A stretch of DNA of 6,090 nucleotides from Acidobacteriota bacterium (lineage in GTDB: Bacteria > Acidobacteriota > UBA6911), in the NCBI GenBank assembly GCA_017860075.1, contig JAFNAH010000098.1, positions 1 to 6,090 on the forward strand, in the 5' to 3' direction. The notes under the pieces were generated by a model. That model saw only the letters and a program-made list of their open reading frames with translations, made no database searches and was not told where the DNA came from. Position 1 is the first letter of the stretch. Each line of letters opens with the position of its first letter. Of the stretch, positions 1 to 4,612 are shown one piece after another. A program made the translations under genes and the position numbers.

Positions 1-648
1 GCGCGCGTCGACGGCGACTTCACCTACGAGGCGTGGATCGACGCACTGAAGGCAGGACGTACGTTCGTGACCAACAGCCCGGTCCTGCAGTTCACTGTCA
101 ATGGACGTGAGCCGGGTGCGACCGTCCAGGTGGATTCGAAGCGAGGAGGAGTCGTCGGTATCTCCGCCTCGGCAGATTCGCAATTGCCTTACCACCGGCT
201 CGAGATCGTGTGCAACGGCAGAGTGATTGCGCAAGCCACTCCGACAGGGCCGTACTACCACGCGGAAATCGTGCTGGAACAGCAGATCCGGGACAGTTGC
301 TGGTTCGCCGCAAGAGCCTTGGAGGACATCGACAATTATCGGAAGTCAGGGCTTCCGTTCACCAAAGTTCACTCCCCGGAAGGAACGCTGCACGGCAACT
401 ACTACGGGACCCGCCGCCCGGAGACCGTCTTTGCCCATACGTCGCCTGTGTATGTCATCCGGGATGGGGAGCCGATCCGGAGCTGGGACGACGCGGACTA
501 CTACGCGCGTTACCTTGATCGCTGTATTCAGTGGCTGAGGACGGACGGTCGCTTTGCCAGCGAGAGCGACCGGCAGTCAACCATTGCATCCTTCCAGGAG
601 GCTCGGGCGGTCTACTTGAAGCGCGGGGCCGAAGCAGCCCCAAGGTAG
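1..648 (+). CDS. CehA/McbA-family metallohydrolase, C-terminal part (5' end outside window)
   Basis: The reading frame is open from base 1 to a TAG stop at 646-648, giving 215 visible residues; the true start lies upstream of the window. A GTG at 67 could be read as a start, but in-frame codons before it encode ARVDGDFTYEAWIDALKAGR, which runs smoothly into TFVTNSPVLQFTVNG. That segment matches the end of the PHP-like metallohydrolase domain in CehA/McbA-family proteins, where a 'W..AL..GRTFVTN.P.L.F.V.G..PG' stretch leads into a beta-rich C-terminal region. The metal-binding His/Asp motifs should lie in the missing N-terminal part, so catalytic competence cannot be judged. Named members cleave carbamate or related ester and amide bonds, but most homologues in environmental bacteria are uncharacterised, so no substrate is claimed. 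The C-terminal third is rich in Tyr, Trp and Arg, for example the DDADYYARYLDRCIQWLRTD stretch. Family assignment rests on recognised sequence style, not an alignment. Confidence 0.72.
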   Translation, partial: ARVDGDFTYEAWIDALKAGRTFVTNSPVLQFTVNGREPGATVQVDSKRGGVVGISASADSQLPYHRLEIVCNGRVIAQATPTGPYYHAEIVLEQQIRDSCWFAARALEDIDNYRKSGLPFTKVHSPEGTLHGNYYGTRRPETVFAHTSPVYVIRDGEPIRSWDDADYYARYLDRCIQWLRTDGRFASESDRQSTIASFQEARAVYLKRGAEAAPR

Positions 649-670
649 GTCCGGCCTATCAGACCGGACC
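648..670 (+). terminator. GC-rich hairpin at the stop codon of the metallohydrolase gene
   Basis: The seven-base arms GGTCCGG (648-654) and CCGGACC (664-670) are perfectly complementary around a 9-nt loop. The left arm begins on the last base of the TAG stop. A short pyrimidine run (CTTTCC, 671-676) follows, but it is not the long U-tract of a strong intrinsic terminator. It may act as a weak terminator or an mRNA 3'-end stabiliser separating this gene from the toxin-antitoxin module. The function is inferred. Confidence 0.45.
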
Positions 671-795
671 CTTTCCTGCGACGTATCAAGTCTCCGGGTC
701 CGCACCGCCAGCGAACGCTTCGCGCCTCGGCGACGCGCGCCCACTGCGCCCCGCAAGGCCCCCGACAATGACGGTGGCAGCACGATGCGGGTATC

Positions 796-830
796 TTCTA
801 TGTTGATGATGATGATGGTATAGTATCAAT
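796..830 (+). promoter_or_regulatory. Putative promoter of the toxin-antitoxin operon, possibly leaderless
   Basis: A TATAGT box (819-824, 5 of 6 bases to the -10 consensus) ends six bases before the antitoxin ATG at 831, so transcription would start at or beside the A of the ATG. There is no purine-rich Shine-Dalgarno sequence in 815-830, which fits a leaderless mRNA. The -35 region is poor: TTCTAT at 796-801 has the right 17-bp spacing, while the better TTGATG at 803-808 is only 10 bp from the -10 box. The AT-rich 819-830 stretch, with a partial dyad (TG.TA...TA.CA, 816-828), could also be where the ribbon-helix-helix antitoxin binds to repress its own operon. Autoregulation is usual for this class; the exact operator is a guess. 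Confidence 0.42.
805..816 (+). repeat. (GAT)4 trinucleotide repeat in the toxin-antitoxin promoter region
   Basis: Four perfect GAT units lie just upstream of the -10-like box. Read from 806 in the ATG phase they also make a tiny open frame, M-M-M-M-V-stop (806-823), out of frame with the antitoxin. The repeat lies between the candidate -35 and -10 boxes, so a change in copy number would alter promoter spacing. Four units is short for an actively slipping repeat. Confidence 0.6.
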
Positions 831-1064
831 ATGAAACCTATACAGGTTCTGTTCGATGAAACGCTTCTGAAGCAGCTCGACGCCGATGAGCGGGTCAAGA
901 GACTCGGCCGGTCCGCAGTCCTGCGTGAGGCCGCCAAAGCCTATCTCCGTCGAGCCAGAGCGCGGCGGATCGACGAGCAGTACCGCCGTGCATATGCCGG
1001 GGGCAAGCCGCTTGGCGACGAATTCACAGGATGGGAGGCCGAAGGTACATGGCCCGAAGAGTGA
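831..1064 (+). CDS. Ribbon-helix-helix (CopG-like) antitoxin of a MazEF-type module
   Basis: This encodes a 77-aa, strongly charged protein. Residues 3-8 (PIQVLF) form the expected N-terminal beta-strand. They are followed by a helix around 9-25 and a second helix RSAVLREAAKAYLRRAR (27-43), the layout of a ribbon-helix-helix DNA-binding dimer. The C-terminal tail (about 58-77) is acidic with two Trp residues (FTGWEAEGTWPEE). It is well suited to wrap the toxin and block its RNA site, as MazE tails do. The ATG at 831 is the only Met in the frame and puts the beta-strand right at the N-terminus, so the start is firm even though no ribosome-binding site precedes it. Its stop overlaps the toxin gene directly downstream. 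By role it is a MazE antitoxin of the RHH type found in Bacillus and Mycobacterium, not the AbrB-fold E. coli type. The role comes from gene order, size and fold pattern. Confidence 0.85.
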   Translation: MKPIQVLFDETLLKQLDADERVKRLGRSAVLREAAKAYLRRARARRIDEQYRRAYAGGKPLGDEFTGWEAEGTWPEE

Positions 1065-1378
1065 ACCGAGGAGAGATCTGGGGGTACCGCTTCGCGGCCC
1101 CCGACAAGTGGCGGCCGGTTCTGGTTCTGACGCGGCAGGAGGTGATCGGATTACTTCACACGGTGATGGTCGCCCCGATCACCTCAACCGTGCGAGGGGC
1201 GCCGAGTGAAGTCATCGTGGGGGTCGGCGGAGGGCTCAAGAACGATTCGGCAGTCAACCTCGATCACGTCCAGACGGTGGAGCAGGCGCGCCTTGTACGC
1301 TTCATCGGACACGTCGGCCCTGCCAGGATGCGGGAAGTCTGCCGGGCCATGGCCATAGCCATCGGCTGCGACGAGTGA
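1049..1378 (+). CDS. mazF: MazF/PemK-family endoribonuclease toxin
   Basis: This encodes a 109-aa protein of the usual MazF length. MazF enzymes cut single-stranded RNA at short sequence motifs and so arrest growth when the antitoxin is degraded. Family marks are visible in order: VNRGEIW (5-11), KWRPVLVLT (20-28), VAPITSTVRG (41-50), the LKNDSAVNLDHVQTVEQARL stretch and a C-terminal helix. Arg22 in WRPVLV and Thr45 in APIT line up by eye with the catalytic Arg25 and Thr48 of B. subtilis MazF. The loop between the first two strands (FAAPDKW) is short, lacking the longer Gly-rich loop of that homologue. The start is uncertain. ATG 1049 is chosen, with GGGAGG at 1033-1038 and GAAGG at 1041-1045 upstream. 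GTG 1061 would give a tidy GTGA overlap with the antitoxin stop and an N-terminus beginning at NRGEIW. ATG 1031 is also in frame but would add six residues the family lacks. Translational coupling to the antitoxin is expected. Confidence 0.9.
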   Translation: MARRVNRGEIWGYRFAAPDKWRPVLVLTRQEVIGLLHTVMVAPITSTVRGAPSEVIVGVGGGLKNDSAVNLDHVQTVEQARLVRFIGHVGPARMREVCRAMAIAIGCDE

Positions 1379-1390
1379 TCTCCTTCCGCG

Positions 1391-1505
1391 TCGGGGTCGG
1401 AATCGGGATCGCAGTCGGTATCGGCATGCGAAGTCGCGCATCAATCGGCAAGACTCAGGATTGAGGTGGGCTTCAGTTCGAAAGCGAAAGCGATCCCGAT
1501 CCCGA
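1391..1505. repeat. Inverted array of TCGNNN hexamers between convergent genes
   Basis: The left arm (1391-1426) is six consecutive hexamers: TCGGGG, TCGGAA, TCGGGA, TCGCAG, TCGGTA, TCGGCA. The right arm (1476-1505), read on the minus strand, is five more: TCGGGA, TCGGGA, TCGCTT, TCGCTT, TCGAAC. Aligned in register, 1397-1412 pairs with 1490-1505 at 15 of 16 positions, including a perfect 10-bp core (TCGGGATCGC, 1403-1412, with 1490-1499). Pairing becomes imperfect further in but the TCG of every hexamer is kept. A smaller hairpin, ATGCG (1426-1430) with CGCAT (1437-1441), begins at the inner edge of the left arm. The array starts 12 nt after the toxin stop and sits between the toxin and the oppositely oriented GH13 gene. 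It may serve as a two-way transcription barrier, but lacks a U-tract. I see nothing coding in the 1379-1569 gap. Confidence 0.8.
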
Positions 1506-1569
1506 GGTCGGACTTGATTCGCCTCGCTGTGCTGGGCAGGCCAATGCCACGACTGAAGGGCGTGGTCGA

Positions 1570-3054
1570 TCACCCGTGCTTCGTCAGCTCGAAGACATGG
1601 AAACCCCAGGCGGGCATGTCCAGGTAAAGGCCCGGGGACAGAAGTTGATAGCCGTTCCGGTCATAGCTTGCCGGGCCCATGAGGTCGCGCAACCGCCACT
1701 CGGAGCCGCCCAGGTGCTCAAACGGCAGCGGGACGTAACATTGCGAGGGCTGATCGGCGTAGTTGACGGGGACGATCCAGCAGTTGCCTTCCGGATCACG
1801 CCAGGCGAAAGCGATGAAATTGTCCCAGCTCGGGTTGGGGTCCCAGGCGGGCAGGCAGTCCAGCAGCTTCCACTCCCCGTTGCGGACGATGGGCTCGCAC
1901 AGCAGGGCCAGGAGGCGGCCGTAGAACTCGATCGCCTCGGGATCAACCGGTTCGCGCGGGCCGCGACGCAATTGAACCGGTATCCTCGTCTTGCGGCCTT
2001 CGAACTGCCCCCGGTGGAAGAAGCGCAGCCCCGGCGCCAGGAAGGAGACGATAGCTGCAGCACGGTGGATCTCGGGAGGGAACGTCGCTGCCGCGCGCGG
2101 CTCGTCGTGGTTTTCCAGGAAACGCGCGAGCTTGGCCTGAAAGTCCAGCCCGGCACGCAGGTGATCGCGCACAGGCCGCGGATGGCGCTCGCGGAGCCGG
2201 TCGTATAGCCGCTTGTCGTAAGTGTAGTCGAACCCCTGCTGTTGGAGCGCCCACTCGAGGTCCCAGTAAACCTCGGCCATGAAGGTGAAATCCGGGATCT
2301 GCCGGCGGACTTCCTCTATGGCTCTGGGCCAGAATTCCTCGGCTTCGATTCCCCATGTCCGCCGGAAGACTTCCGGCAGAAGAAGCATGGCCATGTCACA
2401 TCGCACGCCGTCGCACAGGCCCGCGATCCTGCTGAGCTCGCCGATCATCGCCTCCTGCACGTCGGGGTTGCCGTAATTCAGCTGGAGGGTATCCATCCAG
2501 CCGGGGAAATAAGGGTCGCGACCGTATGCGAGAACCAGGGGCCCCTTACCGGTTAGAACACGGCCGTAGTTCCTCGGCTCGGATGCAAGCCGGGATTCGT
2601 CCCCGGGCACGTAGTACTCCGGATTCCGGTTGACCCAGATGTGATCGGGTGCGGTGTGGTTGGGGACGAAGTCCAGCAACAGCCGCAATCCGCGCTCATT
2701 CAGCCGGCGACGAAGCCGCTGCAACGCTTCGTCGCCCCCGAAATCGGAGTGGACCGTGTAGCTCCGAACCGAGAAGCAGGACCCGCAGACATCCGACTGA
2801 TCGTAGTCCGGAAGAGCGCGCTGGTAATCCAGGAGGAGTTCCGAGTCCGACAGCGAGACTTGCCTGCCCACCGGACCGGTTTGCCAGACGCCGAGGAACC
2901 AGATCCAGTTGAATCCGACGGCCGCAAGCTGGTCGATCTCATCATCGCTGACGTCGTCGAGCGTGGCCGGGCGCCCCAGATGCTCCGCAAGCTCAGTCAG
3001 GCGAACGCGGGTGTTAATCTGAAACAGCGACGGGTAGCGGTCTGCTCTCAGCAT
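1570..3054 (-). CDS. Alpha-amylase-family (GH13) glycoside hydrolase, cytoplasmic
   Basis: This encodes a 494-aa enzyme with the complete GH13 catalytic signature. Region I is DFVPNH (128-133). Region II is GVRCD (216-220), with Asp220 as predicted nucleophile. Region III is FMAEVYW (258-264), with Glu261 as acid/base. Region IV is FLENHD (312-317), with Asp317 as transition-state stabiliser. The (beta/alpha)8 barrel spans roughly residues 10-390 and a short beta-sandwich C-domain ends the protein. The N-terminus (MLRADRYPSLFQIN) has no signal peptide, so it should act in the cytoplasm on alpha-glucosides, maltodextrins or a glycogen-like substrate, by hydrolysis or transglycosylation. Exact specificity cannot be read from the motifs. 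The start is ATG 3054, preceded by GGGGG 7 nt upstream, a weak ribosome-binding site. It lies 57 nt after the fucosidase gene on the same strand and is probably co-transcribed with it. GH13 assignment is very secure; the subfamily is not known to me. Confidence 0.93.
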   Translation of the reverse strand: MLRADRYPSLFQINTRVRLTELAEHLGRPATLDDVSDDEIDQLAAVGFNWIWFLGVWQTGPVGRQVSLSDSELLLDYQRALPDYDQSDVCGSCFSVRSYTVHSDFGGDEALQRLRRRLNERGLRLLLDFVPNHTAPDHIWVNRNPEYYVPGDESRLASEPRNYGRVLTGKGPLVLAYGRDPYFPGWMDTLQLNYGNPDVQEAMIGELSRIAGLCDGVRCDMAMLLLPEVFRRTWGIEAEEFWPRAIEEVRRQIPDFTFMAEVYWDLEWALQQQGFDYTYDKRLYDRLRERHPRPVRDHLRAGLDFQAKLARFLENHDEPRAAATFPPEIHRAAAIVSFLAPGLRFFHRGQFEGRKTRIPVQLRRGPREPVDPEAIEFYGRLLALLCEPIVRNGEWKLLDCLPAWDPNPSWDNFIAFAWRDPEGNCWIVPVNYADQPSQCYVPLPFEHLGGSEWRLRDLMGPASYDRNGYQLLSPGLYLDMPAWGFHVFELTKHG

Positions 3055-3111
3055 ATTGTGCCCCCGGCTCGGAATCGCCGAAACGTTAAGCCTCGTGTCC
3101 CGGCTACGGTA

Positions 3112-4521
3112 TTACCTGGCCTGCGGGATGCCGTCCAATTCCAGGGCGAGGACCGATGCGATCGGATCCGGCGCTGCCCCAGGCAACTCGATCGCGATCG
3201 AGCCGGTCCTCTGATCGACTTTCAGGTTCTTGCCCGGGTCCGCAAGCAGGTAAGCCCGTTGCACTTTGTTCTTGAGCGGCGGGACGTTCAACCGGCCATC
3301 CGGCCAGCTGAACACCACCAGGTAAAGGCGATTCCCTTTCTGCGTGGCGCGTCCCCAGCCCAGTGACTTGAACGGACTCGGTCCCGTTCCGTAAATGGCT
3401 TCGCCGTTCACCTTCATCCAGCGCCCGATCTCCCGGAGCCGGGTCACGCTTGCCTCCGGGATAACGCCCTGCGCCGTCGGTCCTACGTTCAGCAGGTAAT
3501 TTCCGCCCTTGCTCGCGATGTCGACCAGGTTCCGTATCAGTGTCTGAGTCGACTTCCAGTTCTCATCATGGGACACGAATCCCCAGGTGTCGTTCATGGT
3601 CATACAGGATTCCCAGTCGACACCTGACAGCCCGGTTGCCGGGATCTCCTGCTCCGGCGTTCCGAAGTCGCCGGCGTATCCCGGACCCTTGTTCAATCCC
3701 TGCATCCCCTGGCGGCCCTTGCCGACCCGGTTGTTGACGATGATGGATGGCTTCAGGCTGCGGACGTAGTTGTACAGATCCTTCCCATCCTGCTCGGTCC
3801 ACCAGTCCGTCCACTCACCGTCGAACCAGAGCACGTCGGGATCGTACTGCGTCACGAGTTCCTTCAGCTGCGTCTTCATGTACTCGATGTAGGCAGCCCT
3901 CTGATCGGGCAGGATCTTGTTCTGGCCGTTTCCCGCCGTTCGGCTTTTCCCCGGAGCGTCCACGTACTGAGACGGGTGATGCCAGTCCATGATCGAATAG
4001 TAGAAACAGAAGTGAATGCCTTGCCTCCTGCATTCCCGGCTCAAGTCGGCCATCGGATCTTTCTTGAACGGCGTGGAGTCCACTATGTCGTGGTTGCTGA
4101 CCTTGCTGTCGAAGAGCGAGAAGCCATCGTGGTGTTTCGACGTGATCACGAGATACTGCATGCCGGCATCCCTGGCCGCCCGGACCCAATCGGCGGCATC
4201 GAACTTGACCGGATTGAACTGCGTCGTGAACTGCTCGTACTCCTCGCGGGGGATATTGGCCCACGACTGGATCCATTCGCCGGTGTCCTTGGAGCGCTTA
4301 CCCTTGTATTCACCAGCCGGAACGGCGTAGAGGCCCCAGTGTATGAACATGCCGAAGCGGGCATTGCGCCACCAGCTCATGCGCTGGTCGCGCGCCTCTC
4401 TTGATTCGTTGAGATAGTCCTTCGGGGTTTGTGCGGCGGCGGAAGAAGGCCCGGTACGGCCGGCAATCGCCAGCACCGCAGCGGCCAGCAGCAGGAGCAC
4501 CAGGTAGTTTGTTCTTGCCAT
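3112..4521 (-). CDS. Secreted alpha-L-fucosidase (GH29)
   Basis: This encodes a 469-aa exo-glycosidase predicted to release alpha-linked L-fucose from glycans by a retaining mechanism. Residues 1-30 are a signal peptide: MAR, then the hydrophobic run YLVLLLLAAAVLAIA, then SSAAA with likely cleavage before Gln31. The protein should therefore be periplasmic or extracellular. Catalytic-domain marks are FGMFIHWG (56-63), KHHDGF (129-134), CFYYSIMDWHHP (172-183), and DVLWFDGEW (229-237), where Asp234 is the expected nucleophile. CMTMNDTWGF and NYLLNVGPTAQG follow. The acid/base residue varies in GH29; the glutamates in TPEQE (288-292) are candidates only. A beta-sandwich domain follows from about residue 375. 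ATG 4521 is preferred: it places the signal peptide at the N-terminus and has GAAAGG 9 nt upstream. An in-frame ATG at 4569 would add 16 residues (MENNSFCNPRNERSSV) that are unlike a secretion signal and overlaps the predicted -10 box. Downstream is the GH13 gene, upstream the GMC oxidoreductase. Confidence 0.93.
   Translation of the reverse strand: MARTNYLVLLLLAAAVLAIAGRTGPSSAAAQTPKDYLNESREARDQRMSWWRNARFGMFIHWGLYAVPAGEYKGKRSKDTGEWIQSWANIPREEYEQFTTQFNPVKFDAADWVRAARDAGMQYLVITSKHHDGFSLFDSKVSNHDIVDSTPFKKDPMADLSRECRRQGIHFCFYYSIMDWHHPSQYVDAPGKSRTAGNGQNKILPDQRAAYIEYMKTQLKELVTQYDPDVLWFDGEWTDWWTEQDGKDLYNYVRSLKPSIIVNNRVGKGRQGMQGLNKGPGYAGDFGTPEQEIPATGLSGVDWESCMTMNDTWGFVSHDENWKSTQTLIRNLVDIASKGGNYLLNVGPTAQGVIPEASVTRLREIGRWMKVNGEAIYGTGPSPFKSLGWGRATQKGNRLYLVVFSWPDGRLNVPPLKNKVQRAYLLADPGKNLKVDQRTGSIAIELPGAAPDPIASVLALELDGIPQAR
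3187..3202. repeat. Perfect 16-bp palindrome inside the fucosidase gene
   Basis: CTCGATCGCGATCGAG is identical to its own reverse complement. It lies in the 3' end of the fucosidase gene, encoding part of the SIAIE segment of the C-terminal domain. It contains nested CGATCG sites and a central TCGCGA. It may be chance in GC-rich coding DNA; no function is claimed. Confidence 0.6.
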
Positions 4522-4557
4522 GACGGATGACCTTTCATTTCGAGGATTGCAGAACGA

Positions 4558-4586
4558 ATTATTCTCCATCAGGATCCGGACCGCAA
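4558..4586 (-). promoter_or_regulatory. Putative sigma70-type promoter for the fucosidase-GH13 unit
   Basis: Read on the minus strand, TTGCGG (4586-4581) is followed by exactly 17 bp and then AATAAT (4563-4558), a 5-of-6 match to the -10 consensus; the -35 box matches mainly in its TTG. Transcription would begin near 4551 and give a leader of about 30 nt with GAAAGG before ATG 4521. This agrees with that start and makes ATG 4569 unlikely. It lies in the 91-nt gap after the GMC gene, so the fucosidase could be expressed separately from it. This is motif evidence only. Confidence 0.45.
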
Positions 4587-4612
4587 CAAATCGGCGTGAT
4601 TGACAGCGAGCT

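Noticed and set aside
649..1569. The toxin-antitoxin module as a mobile cassette bounded by the two structured elements.
   Set aside because: The hairpin at 648-670 and the hexamer array share no sequence, and there are no target-site duplications, integrase or attachment-site-like repeats.
1184..1573. A 129-codon minus-strand open frame whose ATG overlaps the GH13 stop as ATGA, running through the hexamer array and antisense to the toxin gene.
   Set aside because: Its middle is Arg/Phe/Asp low-complexity sequence produced by the hexamer repeats, and the rest is the antisense of a convincing MazF gene. There is no recognisable domain.
1576..2208. A 210-codon plus-strand open frame opposite the 3' half of the GH13 gene.
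   Set aside because: It lies wholly within the GH13 coding sequence on the other strand and has no independent support such as a ribosome-binding site or domain.
2641..3366. A 241-codon plus-strand open frame opposite the GH13 and fucosidase genes.
   Set aside because: It crosses two genes with full catalytic motifs on the other strand; long antisense frames are common in GC-rich coding DNA. The translation looks like no known family.
4522..4569. A longer fucosidase beginning at ATG 4569 with 16 extra N-terminal residues.
   Set aside because: The extra residues would sit before an otherwise typical signal peptide, and the ATG overlaps the region of the predicted -10 box.
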